Under the pieces are notes generated by a model, which worked only from the letters and a program-made list of their open reading frames with translations, searched no databases and had not been told where the DNA came from. A stretch of 61,679 nucleotides of DNA, taken from assembly GCA_900100475.1 (NCBI GenBank), contig FMTU01000015.1, positions 1 to 61,679 on the forward strand, given 5' to 3'. Position numbers and translations under genes: made by a program. Of this stretch, positions 47,547-56,102 are shown in pieces. The first letter of the stretch is position 1. Each line of letters begins with the position of its first letter. This stretch comes from Sphingobium faniae. GTDB taxonomy: Bacteria; Pseudomonadota; Alphaproteobacteria; Sphingomonadales; Sphingomonadaceae.

Positions 47547-47954
47547 ATGAACTATTGGCTGATGAAATCGGAACCCGATGTCTTTTCCTATGACGACCTC
47601 GTCGAGAAGGGGAAGGCCGAATGGGACGGCGTGCGCAACCATGCGGCGAAGTTGCACATGAAGGCGATGAAAAAGGGCGACCTTGCCCTTTTCTATCACA
47701 GCAATATCGGCGTCGAGGCCGTGGGCGTGATGGAAATCGTGGAGGAAGCCGCGCCCGACAGCACGGACGAGACCGGGAAATGGGTCGCCGTCCACGTCGC
47801 GCCGAAGGAAAAGCTGACCAAGCCGGTGACGCTCAAGGCCATGAAAGCCGATTCGGCCCTGGCGGACATGGTGATGCTGCGTCAGTCGCGCCTGTCGGTG
47901 TCCCCGGTCAGCAAGTCCGAATTTGAGCATATTCTGGCCCTGTCGCGGGCTTGA
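47547..47954 (+). CDS. EVE domain protein
   Basis: A 135-residue protein that is a complete EVE (PUA-like) domain: MNYWLMKSEPDVFSYDDL, then WDGVRNHAAKLHMKAMKKGDLALFYHSN and GVMEIVEEA. EVE domains bind modified cytosine or N6-methyladenine-type bases in DNA or RNA, but for the stand-alone bacterial form the substrate is not known. AAGGAGGG lies right before the ATG at 47547. It is divergent from the broken oxygenase gene, with ~70 bp between starts. Confidence 0.92.
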   Translation: MNYWLMKSEPDVFSYDDLVEKGKAEWDGVRNHAAKLHMKAMKKGDLALFYHSNIGVEAVGVMEIVEEAAPDSTDETGKWVAVHVAPKEKLTKPVTLKAMKADSALADMVMLRQSRLSVSPVSKSEFEHILALSRA

Positions 47955-48010
47955 CCCGGATTATGTTCGACTGCGCGATGGCTGATATCATCTGGCGTTG
48001 GTAAAAAGAG

Positions 48011-48045
48011 GGGCGGCTCCCGGATAGGGAACCGCCCTTTTCTTT
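48011..48045. terminator. Bidirectional terminator between the EVE gene and the glycine-zipper gene
   Basis: An 11-nt stem (48011-48021 with 48027-48037, one mismatch, loop GGATA) is followed by TTTTCTTT on the plus strand and, on the other side, by CTCTTTTT on the minus strand. The two genes converge here. Confidence 0.8.
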
Positions 48046-48060
48046 AGCGCCGGTTGCGTG

Positions 48061-48369
48061 TCAGCGGCAACGGCGCTTGCTGTCGATTTCCTTGCCGAGC
48101 AGCGCGCCGCCCGCGGCACCCAGAATGGTGCCGGTCGCGCGGTCGCCGTCCGTATCAATGGCGCGGCCCACCAGAGCGCCGCCGACGCCGCCGATGATCA
48201 GGCCGGTGGTGCCGTCGGACTTTCGGCAATAGGTCCGGCCGTCGCGGCCGCGCCATTCCTTGTAGCGATGATGTTTATGCTTGCGGGCCTGCGCGCCTTC
48301 CGTGGGGAAAGCCATGGAAACGGGCACCGCCAGCGAAACTGCGGCCAGAGCCAGGATGGCTTTACGCAT
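48061..48369 (-). CDS. Glycine-zipper 2TM domain protein, exported
   Basis: A 102-residue protein. The signal peptide (~1-20, ILALAAVSLAVPVSMA) is followed by a basic His/Lys stretch (RKHKHHRYKEWRGRDG), one Cys (TYCRKS) and a glycine-zipper pair (GLIIGGVGGALVGRAI and GTILGAAGGALLGKEI). This is the Rick_17kDa/surface-antigen-like form common in sphingomonads, but without a lipobox. The role is probably envelope-associated. GGAGGAG lies 5 nt before the ATG. Confidence 0.85.
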   Translation of the reverse strand: MRKAILALAAVSLAVPVSMAFPTEGAQARKHKHHRYKEWRGRDGRTYCRKSDGTTGLIIGGVGGALVGRAIDTDGDRATGTILGAAGGALLGKEIDSKRRCR

Positions 48370-48588
48370 GATTATCTCCTCCGATCACGTTTGCCGATTT
48401 AACTCGTCCGCTTCTAGCAGGGCAGCATGAACGTGCGGCAACGGTCGAAGTCCCTGTTCCGGGGCGGATAAATTTTCGGACGAACGACCAGGCTGATGCG
48501 ATGGGCGGAAGCCAAATGACAGAAGCGCGATCGAATGGGCGTCATTTCGATTGATGGCGCCGGTGATGGACGAGGCCTCCTGTTAACA

Positions 48589-48617
48589 TTACAAGAATTT
48601 GTTTTTATTGGTATAAT
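48589..48617 (+). promoter_or_regulatory. Predicted strong promoter
   Basis: TTACAA (48589-48594) and a perfect TATAAT (48612-48617) are separated by exactly 17 nt in an AT-rich stretch. Transcription would begin near 48624 and run to the hairpin at 49040. Confidence 0.55.
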
Positions 48618-48632
48618 TTGACATATCCACCT

Positions 48633-48641
48633 TTATCCACA
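48633..48641 (+). promoter_or_regulatory. DnaA box
   Basis: TTATCCACA is a perfect match to the DnaA consensus. A weaker copy, ATATCCACC, lies 10 bp upstream (48623-48631). It falls just after the predicted transcription start, so DnaA could regulate this promoter. A single strong box is too little to call an origin. Confidence 0.5.
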
Positions 48642-49039
48642 GATTTCGATGGGAAATGGTTATTTGATCGTCAAAATTCGCTTTGTTCGACTCGATTGGC
48701 ATGAGAACATTGCTTTATCGAGACACTTGGAACGGAGACATCTGAACCACAAAGAGCTGAGAAATCAGTATCTTGGAACTGTTTCGAAAGTTCGTTCTGA
48801 TACAAGATCTGCAAGGATGGCGTGGAGGAGTGAACGGCTTCCTTGAAGGAAACGCCAAGTGCGCGCGAAAGCGAACGCCGGGCATGACTGACAGGAAGTT
48901 TGGCAATGGAACAGGACGTCAGTCCGACGCCAACGCCGCCACGATGTGGAAGCCCATAAAAAGGCAGAAACATCGGTCACGCCGAGGTCGATGATTGCAT
49001 TTTCGACAGGGAATGCGGATCGCGTCCTACGACGGAAGT

Positions 49040-49074
49040 GGGGACCGGCAGCAATGCCGGCCCCCATTTTGTTT
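49040..49074 (+). terminator. Terminator-like hairpin with T-rich tail
   Basis: GGGG-A-CCGGCA pairs with TGCCGG-C-CCCC (one internal A-C mismatch, loop GCAA), followed by ATTTTGTTT. It would end a plus-strand transcript of ~450 nt from the promoter near 48.6 kb. Confidence 0.6.
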
Positions 49075-49265
49075 GGGACTATTGCGCAGTTGGATGATCT
49101 GGAGAGGGCGAATGAAGCGATCTCCGATGACTCATCCACCGCCCCGATGTCGCTAAAGCTGATTTCGTGCTGCCGGATGACGCGCAAACAGATGCCGCGA
49201 CGTGGCGAAACGATGGTCATATCTTCCGCAGGGCAGGACAGGGCCGACGCCGGCGCCAGAGGCCC

Positions 49266-49484
49266 TCAAGCCAAGCTGAGTTCCGACCGCAGCTTCAGCA
49301 CTTCCCCTCCCGCATCCATGATGATGAGGAAGGCGGGGTCTTGGGGAGAAGCGTTGCGGCGAACCCGTGCGCCTTCGATCATCTGTTCGACCTGATCATC
49401 GAAACAGGCGGCGATCCGGCCCCGAGCCACGCCCTGACCGCGATTCCATCTGACGCGTATGCCTGTGTGAAAATCGCCGGACAT
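49266..49484 (-). CDS. Small TUDOR-type protein (DUF2945 / HVA1-like)
   Basis: A 72-residue protein resembling the hypervirulence-associated TUDOR domain: an N-terminal TGIRVRWNRGQGVARGRI, a middle ARVRRNASPQDPAFLI, and GGEVLKLRSELSL at the end. This matches the usual G-x-x-VRWN...GxVARxRI / VTRNASxDxPAYLI / VLKxxSEL pattern. Such proteins are small, widespread and of unknown function. The start at 49484 is given by the family N-terminus. Confidence 0.75.
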   Translation of the reverse strand: MSGDFHTGIRVRWNRGQGVARGRIAACFDDQVEQMIEGARVRRNASPQDPAFLIIMDAGGEVLKLRSELSLA

Positions 49485-49590
49485 CAGGGCTTCCTTTCAT
49501 GCTCCATTCGTCCATGCCCGCAATGGCAAAATGTCCGAAGCGAGGGTGGGTTCCCTTGGGTTTTCGCTCCGGCTGGGTTAAGGGGCCGGG

Positions 49591-50769
49591 ATGGATGCAA
49601 CCGGCCTGCGCGTGGCGCTTTTCAGCGGCAATTATAATTATGTGCGAGATGGGGCGAATCAGGCGCTCAATCGCTTTGTTGGCTATCTGCTGCGGCAGGG
49701 AGCCGCGGTGCGCGTCTATTCCCCGACGATCGACACGCCCGCCTTCGAGCCGACCGGCGATCTGGTCAGCACGCCTTCCATCCCGGTGCCGGGACGGAAG
49801 GAATACCGTATTCCCTATCGCATGTCGGGCGCGGTGCAGCGCGATCTGCGGACCTTCGCGCCCAATCTCGTCCATGTGTCCAGTCCCGATCCGCTGGGGC
49901 ATCGCGCGGTCAGTTGGGCGCGGAACAACGGACTTCCTGCGGTGGCGTCGGTCCACACGCGCTTTGAAACCTACCCGCGCTATTATGGGCTGGCCTTCCT
50001 GGAGCCGGTGATCGAATCGATGCTGCGGCGCTTCTATCGTCGGTGCGACGCCATCGTCGCGCCGTCCGAATCGATGGCGCAACTGCTGCGCGAACAGCGG
50101 ATGAGCTATGATGTCGGCATCTGGACGCGCGGCATCGACAAGGAGATTTTCCATCCGGGCCGCCGCGATGCCGCATGGCGGCGCTCCGTCGGTATCGAGG
50201 ATGATGCGCCAGTCATCGGCTTCATCGGGCGGCTGGTGATGGAAAAGGGGCTGGATGTCTTTTCCGACAGCATCGACCAGCTTGTCGCGCGGCAGGTACG
50301 GCACAAGGTGCTGGTGGTGGGCGAAGGTCCGGCGCGGGAGTGGTTCCAGAACCGGCTGCCGGACGCTGTCTTTACAGGCTTTCAGAAGGGCGCCGACCTG
50401 GGGCGGGCTGTGGCCAGCATGGATATGCTGTTCAACCCTTCGATCACGGAGACCTTCGGCAATGTGACGCTGGAGGCCATGGCTTGCGGCCTGCCGACAA
50501 TAGCGGCGCGTGCGACCGGAAGCGAAAGCCTTGTGACGGACGGAGTGACCGGGCGGCTGATCCGTCCCGGCGCGATCGGCGCCTTTGCCGATGCGTTGCA
50601 AAACTATTGCACGGACGCGGCGGTGCGGGAGCAAGCAGGGCAAGCGGCCATGGTGGAGGCGGAACGCTATGGCTGGGATCAGGTCAATCAGGCGCTGGTC
50701 GATACCTATCTGCGCGTCATCCGCCAACGCGCGCAGGGCGCGAGGATGAAGGCCAGCCCGGTTCCCTGA
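49591..50769 (+). CDS. Glycosyltransferase family 4 (SqdX/MgtA-like)
   Basis: A 392-residue GT-B retaining glycosyltransferase. The N-terminal domain begins RVALFSGNYNYVRDGANQALNRFVGYLL, followed by HVSSPDPLGHRAVSWAR and VASVHTRFETYPRYYGL, as in the SqdX / mannosyltransferase group acting on glycolipids. The C-terminal donor-binding part has FIGRLVMEKGLDVF and the E-x7-E motif in NPSITETFGNVTLEAMACGLP. Sugar donor and acceptor cannot be told. AAGGGG lies before the ATG at 49591. It precedes rarA by 28 bp; functional linkage is unlikely. Confidence 0.9.
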   Translation: MDATGLRVALFSGNYNYVRDGANQALNRFVGYLLRQGAAVRVYSPTIDTPAFEPTGDLVSTPSIPVPGRKEYRIPYRMSGAVQRDLRTFAPNLVHVSSPDPLGHRAVSWARNNGLPAVASVHTRFETYPRYYGLAFLEPVIESMLRRFYRRCDAIVAPSESMAQLLREQRMSYDVGIWTRGIDKEIFHPGRRDAAWRRSVGIEDDAPVIGFIGRLVMEKGLDVFSDSIDQLVARQVRHKVLVVGEGPAREWFQNRLPDAVFTGFQKGADLGRAVASMDMLFNPSITETFGNVTLEAMACGLPTIAARATGSESLVTDGVTGRLIRPGAIGAFADALQNYCTDAAVREQAGQAAMVEAERYGWDQVNQALVDTYLRVIRQRAQGARMKASPVP

Positions 50770-50797
50770 ACGGCAAAGCATCTCTATATCAGGGGCG

Positions 50798-52108
50798 ATG
50801 GCAGATCTTTTCGCACCGGATGATGTTTTCGTGGAGACCGATGGCGGCCCGCTCGCTGACCGGCTGCGCCCGCGCACGCTGGCCGATGTGGTGGGGCAGG
50901 ATCATCTGACCGGCCCGAACGGCGCGATCGGGCGGATGGTGGCGGCGGGCAAGCTTTCCTCCATCATTCTTTGGGGACCGCCCGGGACAGGCAAGACGAC
51001 GATTGCCCGGCTGCTGGCCGACGCGGTGGGGATGCGGTTCGAGCCGATTTCAGCAGTCTTTTCCGGCGTCGCCGACCTCAAGAAGGTTTTTGCCGCCGCG
51101 AAAGAACATGCGCGGACGGGGCAGCGGACGCTGTTGTTCGTGGACGAGATTCATCGCTTCAACCGGGCGCAGCAGGACAGCTTCCTGCCCTTTGTCGAGG
51201 ATGGCACGGTCACGCTGGTCGGCGCGACGACCGAAAATCCGAGCTTCGAACTGAACGCGGCGCTGCTGTCGCGCGCGCAGGTGCTGATCCTGCGGCGGCT
51301 GGACGCGGCGGCGCTGGAGCAATTGCTGGATCGGGCCGAGGCATTGACGGAGCGTCCCCTGCCGCTGGACGCCGCCGCGCGCGAGGCGTTGATCGCCAGC
51401 GCGGACGGGGACGGGCGCTTCCTGCTCAATCAGGTGGAGACGCTTTATTCGGTGGACCTGCCCGAACCGCTCGATCCGGCGGGGCTGTCCGCCCTGCTGC
51501 ATCGGCGCGTCGCGGTCTATGACAAGGATCGGGAGGGGCATTACAACCTGATCTCTGCGCTGCATAAATCCCTGCGCGGGTCCGATCCGCAGGCGGCGCT
51601 CTATTATCTCGCGCGGATGCTGACGGCGGGAGAAGAGCCGCTTTACGTGTTGCGGCGGCTGGTGCGTTTCGCCAGCGAGGATATCGGCCTCGCCGATCCG
51701 CAGGCGCTGGTGCAATGCCTTGCGGCCAAGGACAGCTACGATTTTCTGGGCAGCCCGGAAGGCGAACTCGCCATCGTGCAGGCCTGTCTGTACTGCGCTA
51801 CTGCGCCCAAATCCAATGCGGCATATATGGCGATGAAATCCGCCTGGAAATCGGCGCGGGATACCGGATCGTTGATGCCGCCGCAGAATATCCTGAACGC
51901 GCCAACCAGGCTCATGAAGCAGGTCGGCTACGGCAAGGGCTATGAATATGACCATGATGCGGTCGAGGGCTTTTCCGGCGCGGATTACTGGCCCGCGGAA
52001 ATGGAGCCGCAGACCTTCTACGCGCCGGGGGATCGCGGATTCGAGGCGCGGCTGGCGGAGCGTATCGCGCATTGGAACCGGCTGAGGCAGGAGCGGGGAC
52101 AGGCGTGA
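50798..52108 (+). CDS. rarA: Replication-associated recombination protein RarA
   Basis: A 436-residue AAA+ ATPase that acts at stalled forks (RarA/MgsA, WRNIP1-like). It has LADVVGQDHLTGPNGAIGRMV, Walker A GPPGTGKTTI, Walker B LLFVDEIHRFNRAQQDSFLP, sensor 1 GATTENPSFELN, and the C-terminal tetramerisation region (AYMAMKSAWKSA, LMPPQNILNAPTRLMKQ, YGKGYEYDHD). The stop overlaps the start of the next gene (GTGA). Confidence 0.96.
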   Translation: MADLFAPDDVFVETDGGPLADRLRPRTLADVVGQDHLTGPNGAIGRMVAAGKLSSIILWGPPGTGKTTIARLLADAVGMRFEPISAVFSGVADLKKVFAAAKEHARTGQRTLLFVDEIHRFNRAQQDSFLPFVEDGTVTLVGATTENPSFELNAALLSRAQVLILRRLDAAALEQLLDRAEALTERPLPLDAAAREALIASADGDGRFLLNQVETLYSVDLPEPLDPAGLSALLHRRVAVYDKDREGHYNLISALHKSLRGSDPQAALYYLARMLTAGEEPLYVLRRLVRFASEDIGLADPQALVQCLAAKDSYDFLGSPEGELAIVQACLYCATAPKSNAAYMAMKSAWKSARDTGSLMPPQNILNAPTRLMKQVGYGKGYEYDHDAVEGFSGADYWPAEMEPQTFYAPGDRGFEARLAERIAHWNRLRQERGQA

Positions 52109-52971
52109 CGCCCCGTTTCGAGCGGTTTGCCGCGATCGACTGGTCCGGCGCGAAAGGATCGCGGCACAAGGGGATCGCGGTGGCGGTTTGCGAGGCGGAG
52201 GGGACGCCTGTGCTGGTGGAAGCGCTGGGCGGCATCTGGTCGCGGACGGCGGTGGCCGATTGGCTGGTGGAAGCGAGCGGGGAAAAGCCGACGCTCTTCG
52301 GGTTCGATTTCAGTTTCGCGCCGCCCTTCGTGACGCGGGGCGGCTATCTGCCGGGAGATGCGGTGCCGGAAAGCGGGCCGGATTTCTGGGCCTATGTGGA
52401 GAGCATCTGCGACGATCCCGATCTGGGCGCGGCGAGCCTGCTGGAAAGCACCCATCGCCGCCATTTCTATTTCGGCAAGGCGGATGGCGTGAAGGCCGAT
52501 TTCATGCACAGCCGTGTTTGCGAGGCGCATTACAATAGCGGCGGCGGAAAACCCTCCACCGTCTACGACGCCATCGGCGCGGCGCAGGTGGCGAAAGCGA
52601 GTTTCGCAGGGATGCGCCTGCTGCATCGGGTGCGATCCCATGTGCCGGTGTGGCCGTTCGATGCGTGGCCGTTCGATGCCATGTCCGCTCAGGGATCGCT
52701 GGTGGTCGAAATCTATACCAGCATCGCGGCTCGCGCGGCTGGCAGGCCCAGGGGGCGGACGAAGATGCGTGACCTTGCGGCGCTCAACGATGCGCTGGCG
52801 GTGCTGGGCTGTGCATCTTATGGCGGGCCTGCGCCCGACGACCATGGCGCGGATGCCCTGCTCACCGCCGCATGGATGCGCGGGGCGGCGGGCATGGATG
52901 AGCTTTGGAGGCCGCCGCTGCTCGATATGCAGATCGCGGCGACTGAGGGCTGGACGTTCGGCGTCATCTGA
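52105..52971 (+). CDS. DUF429-like predicted RNase H-fold protein
   Basis: A 288-residue protein beginning FERFAAIDWSGAKGSRHKGIAVAVCE, with an Asp in an AIDWSGAK motif and LFGFDFSFAPPF, the expected first acidic strands of an RNase H-like nuclease. Further acidic positions lie at the C-terminal DDHGADALLTAAWM. The overall role is unknown. The start is GTG 52105, overlapping rarA by 4 bp. A 15-bp tandem duplication (52650-52679) repeats the five residues WPFDA. tRNA-Thr follows 26 bp after the stop. Confidence 0.75.
   Translation: MTPRFERFAAIDWSGAKGSRHKGIAVAVCEAEGTPVLVEALGGIWSRTAVADWLVEASGEKPTLFGFDFSFAPPFVTRGGYLPGDAVPESGPDFWAYVESICDDPDLGAASLLESTHRRHFYFGKADGVKADFMHSRVCEAHYNSGGGKPSTVYDAIGAAQVAKASFAGMRLLHRVRSHVPVWPFDAWPFDAMSAQGSLVVEIYTSIAARAAGRPRGRTKMRDLAALNDALAVLGCASYGGPAPDDHGADALLTAAWMRGAAGMDELWRPPLLDMQIAATEGWTFGVI
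52650..52679 (+). repeat. Exact 15-bp tandem duplication inside the DUF429-like gene
   Basis: GTGGCCGTTCGATGC occurs twice head to tail (52650-52664 and 52665-52679), adding five residues in frame. Confidence 0.9.
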
Positions 52972-52997
52972 TAGTAAGGGCGTCCCCGGACAGCGAG

Positions 52998-53072
<75 letters not shown>

Positions 53073-53137
53073 TTTGCTGTCCCTCTTTATTCCCTGCCGC
53101 ACTGGCGCGGGGGGCGAGCGCTGCCTATAGCAGGGGC

Positions 53138-55447
53138 ATGGCATCGACCCAAAAGCAGAAGTCCGCGCCCTCCCGAGCGAAAGTGCGGCCCGCCGGTTTC
53201 CCGACGCGCGATCAGGTGATGGAGTTCATCTCCTCCTCCGATCAGCCCGCGGGCAAGCGGGAAATCGCGAAAGCCTTCGGCCTCAAGGGGCAGGAGAAGA
53301 TCGCGCTCAAGGCGCTGCTCAAGGATATGGCGGATGAAGGGCTGATCGACATCGGCCCGGCCCGCGCCTTTCACAAGATGGGTGGCGTGCCGAAGGTGAC
53401 GGTGCTGCGCATCGTCGATGTGGACGACACCACGCTGATCGCCACGCCCGAACGCTGGGAAGCGGAGGGGCAGCCCGCGCCGCGCCTGCGTGTGGTCGAA
53501 CGGGGGAAGCGCGGGGCGCTGACCATCGGGGATCGCATTCTTGCGCGGACGGAGGAAGCGGGGCGCGGCTGGGTCGCGCATCCGATGAAGAAGCTCGCCA
53601 AGGCCAGCGAGGAATTGTTGGGCGTGGTGGAGGAAGCGGAGGGCGGCAAGCTATGGTTGCGTCCGGTGGACAAGCGCATTCGCCGGGACACGCCGATTTC
53701 CGATGCTGGCACGGCCAAGGCGGGCGATCTGGTGCTGGCCGAGCCGGTCGGGCGACCGCCCCGCATCACCGCGCGGGTGACGGATATTCTCGGCGATCCC
53801 TTCGCGCCGCGCAGCTTCAGCCTGATCGCGATCCACAAACATGGCATCCCCCATGTCTTTTCGGAACGAGTGGAGGAGGAAGCGGTCGCGTCGTCCGCGC
53901 TGCCCCTGCATGAGGACAGGCGCGAGGATTTGCGGCACCTGCCCATCATCGCCATCGACCCGGTGGATGCGCGCGATCATGACGATGCGGTCTGGGCCGT
54001 GCTGGACGAGGACCCCGCCAATCCGGGCGGCTATCGCGCCATCGTCGCCATCGCGGACGTCAGCTATTATGTGCGGCCGGGCAGCGCGCTCGACCGGGAA
54101 GCGCGAAAGCGCGGCAACAGCGTCTATTTTCCCGATCTGGTCGTGCCGATGCTGCCGCATCAGCTTTCATCGGACATGTGTTCGCTGCGCGCGGGCGAGG
54201 ACAGGGCGGCCATGGCCTGCCACCTCGTCATCGACGCGAAGGGGAAAGTGACGTCCTGGCGCTTTTCCCGCGCGGTGATCCGCGTTGCGGCCGTCCTCGC
54301 CTATGAAGACGCGCAGGCGGCGATCGACGGCGCGAAGGATCATGCGCTGCTGGAACCTGCTCTCAAGCCCCTCTGGGCCTGCTGGACGTTGCTTCGCAAG
54401 GCGCGGGAGAAGCGCGATCCGCTGGCGCTCGACCTGCCGGAGCGGCGGGTGGTGCTGGACGAATGGGGCAAGATCGTCAGCGTCGCCGTGCGCGAACGGC
54501 TCGACGCGCACATGCTGATCGAGGATTATATGATCGCCGCCAATGTCGCCGCCGCCAAGGCGCTGGAAGCGAAGAAGGCCCCCGTCATGTATCGCGACCA
54601 TGAACCGCCCAGCCGCGACAAGCTGGTGGCGCTCAAGGATTATCTGGCGACATTCGACATCGACTTCGCGCTGGGGCAGGTGATCAGGCCCGCGACCTTC
54701 AACCGCCTGATCGACCGCATCGGCGAGGCGGAGGAAAAGCCGCAGATCATGGAGCAGATCCTCCGCAGCCAGACGCAGGCCTATTACAGTCCGCAGAATA
54801 TGGGCCATTTCGGGCTGGCGCTGGGGAGCTACGCGCATTTCACCTCGCCCATTCGCCGCTATGCCGACCTGCTGGTGCATCGCGCGCTGGTGGGGGCATA
54901 TGGGCTGGAAATGCCCGCGCCCAAGGGCGGCGCGCTGCCTGACCGCACTTCGCTCAGCGGTGAGGATTATGAGAATATGGGCCGCGTCGGCGAGATGATC
55001 AGCCAGCATGAACGCCGCGCCATGGAAGCGGAGCGGGAAACCGTCGACCGCTATGTCGCGGCTTTCCTCGCCGCCCATGTCGGCGATCTGGTGGAGGCAC
55101 GGATCACGGGCGTCCAGAATTTCGGCTTCTTCGCGACGGTGGAAGGGCTGGGCGGCGACGGATTGGTGCCGGTATCGACGCTGGGCGACGAGCGTTTCTA
55201 CTATGATGAAGCCGCCCGCGCGCTGGAGGGGGTGGAGAGCGGAGACCGCTACACGGTGGGCCAGCGCCTGCAACTGCGGCTGGCGGAGGCGGACCCGATC
55301 AACGGCGCGCTCCGTTTCGAATTGCCTGACGCATTGCCGCAGCGGCCGAGCTTCAAGAAGGACCGCACCCGTCCAGGCATCAAGCGTGGGCGCCCTACCA
55401 ATATCCGCCATATCGGCAGCGCACGGGGCAAGCACAGGAAACGCTGA
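53138..55447 (+). CDS. rnr: Ribonuclease R
   Basis: A 769-residue 3'-to-5' exoribonuclease able to degrade structured RNA. An N-terminal winged helix (~20-75, TRDQVMEFISSSDQPAGKREIAKAFG) precedes cold-shock-like domains. The catalytic RNB domain (~265-600) has the four Asp of DPVDARDHDDAVWA, plus YFPDLVVPMLPHQLSSDMCSL and HFTSPIRRYADLLVHRAL. A C-terminal S1 domain (~640-725, VEARITGVQNFGFFATVEGLGGDGLV) and a Lys/Arg tail follow. ATG 53138 has AGGGG close upstream. Confidence 0.96.
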   Translation: MASTQKQKSAPSRAKVRPAGFPTRDQVMEFISSSDQPAGKREIAKAFGLKGQEKIALKALLKDMADEGLIDIGPARAFHKMGGVPKVTVLRIVDVDDTTLIATPERWEAEGQPAPRLRVVERGKRGALTIGDRILARTEEAGRGWVAHPMKKLAKASEELLGVVEEAEGGKLWLRPVDKRIRRDTPISDAGTAKAGDLVLAEPVGRPPRITARVTDILGDPFAPRSFSLIAIHKHGIPHVFSERVEEEAVASSALPLHEDRREDLRHLPIIAIDPVDARDHDDAVWAVLDEDPANPGGYRAIVAIADVSYYVRPGSALDREARKRGNSVYFPDLVVPMLPHQLSSDMCSLRAGEDRAAMACHLVIDAKGKVTSWRFSRAVIRVAAVLAYEDAQAAIDGAKDHALLEPALKPLWACWTLLRKAREKRDPLALDLPERRVVLDEWGKIVSVAVRERLDAHMLIEDYMIAANVAAAKALEAKKAPVMYRDHEPPSRDKLVALKDYLATFDIDFALGQVIRPATFNRLIDRIGEAEEKPQIMEQILRSQTQAYYSPQNMGHFGLALGSYAHFTSPIRRYADLLVHRALVGAYGLEMPAPKGGALPDRTSLSGEDYENMGRVGEMISQHERRAMEAERETVDRYVAAFLAAHVGDLVEARITGVQNFGFFATVEGLGGDGLVPVSTLGDERFYYDEAARALEGVESGDRYTVGQRLQLRLAEADPINGALRFELPDALPQRPSFKKDRTRPGIKRGRPTNIRHIGSARGKHRKR

Positions 55448-55453
55448 GCGGGC

Positions 55454-55909
55454 TCAACTCAGCCGGTCGATGGCCTCCGCGTCCAGACCGCCGGGAATGA
55501 TCATGATCGGGCAAGGCAGCTTGCCCGCATCGGCCCCTGTGAAGTGCGACACCAGCTTGCCCGGATTGCCGATCGCCGCCGCGCCCAGCACGAGGGCGGC
55601 GACATCGTCCATTTCGTCGAGCGTCTGGCGCACGACCGCCACCGGGTCGCCCTGCTTGACGGTGATGCTGGGGCGGATTCCCGATTCATCCGTCAGCGTT
55701 CCCGCCGCGCTGGTCACCAGCGCTTCGGCGCGTTGGTGCGCTTCATCCTCCATGGTGGCCTGCACGCCGCTCCATTGCACGAATTCGGAGGGTGGGATCA
55801 GCGTCAGGATACGCACTGCGCCATTGGTCTTGGCCGCGCGCCGGGCTGCAAAGCGCAGCGCGGTTTCCGCCTCTGGCGATTCGTCCACGACAACCAGATA
55901 TGTCCGCAC
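55454..55909 (-). CDS. Universal stress protein (UspA family)
   Basis: A 151-residue single Usp domain: MRTYLVVVDESPEAETALRFAARRAAK at the start and LVLGAAAIGNPGKLVSHFTG...CPIMIIPGG at the end. The ATP-type Usp motif (G-x2-G-x9-G-S/T) is only partly kept (GAAAIGNPGKLVSHFTG), so ATP binding is uncertain. It is convergent with rnr (6 bp between stops) and divergent from pdhC. Confidence 0.9.
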   Translation of the reverse strand: MRTYLVVVDESPEAETALRFAARRAAKTNGAVRILTLIPPSEFVQWSGVQATMEDEAHQRAEALVTSAAGTLTDESGIRPSITVKQGDPVAVVRQTLDEMDDVAALVLGAAAIGNPGKLVSHFTGADAGKLPCPIMIIPGGLDAEAIDRLS

Positions 55910-56102
55910 TTCCTATGCCCCCGCATATGCCCGACGGCCCGAAAGTCCGTCCTTGCCGGTCTCATGAACCAACTGGGTGAAATGTGATGCATAATCGCGC
56001 CAAGCGCAAGACGCGCCCTTGACCCCTTCGGCCAAAGCGTCGAAACGAGCCTGAAAAGACTTCCAGCCCGATGGATATGCGAGAAGAAAAGGCCCCAACC
56101 GC

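Larger units (their letters stand above)
48370..49265. other. About 900 bp without a convincing gene
   Basis: This stretch is AT-richer than its surroundings at 48580-48830. Several open frames exist on both strands (for example 48649-48846 and 48773-48994 on plus, 48765-49220 on minus). None has a family resemblance, the regional codon bias or a good ribosome-binding site. It contains a consensus promoter, a perfect DnaA box and a terminator-like hairpin (listed separately), so a non-coding RNA or an undetected small protein on the plus strand is possible. Nothing else is seen. Confidence 0.5.

Noticed and set aside
48580..48660. Possible chromosomal replication origin
   Set aside because: One perfect and one poor DnaA box plus an AT-rich stretch is too little, and none of the usual origin neighbours (dnaA, hemE, parAB, gidAB) is in the window.
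48646..48994. Small proteins on either strand in the 48.6-49.2 kb region
   Set aside because: Frames lack ribosome-binding sites, family resemblance and the codon bias seen in neighbours; the region is listed as non-coding with regulatory signals instead.
49396..50877. Open frame of ~490 codons on the minus strand opposite the glycosyltransferase
   Set aside because: The plus-strand gene has all family motifs; the minus reading has no domain, and its composition is that of an antisense frame.
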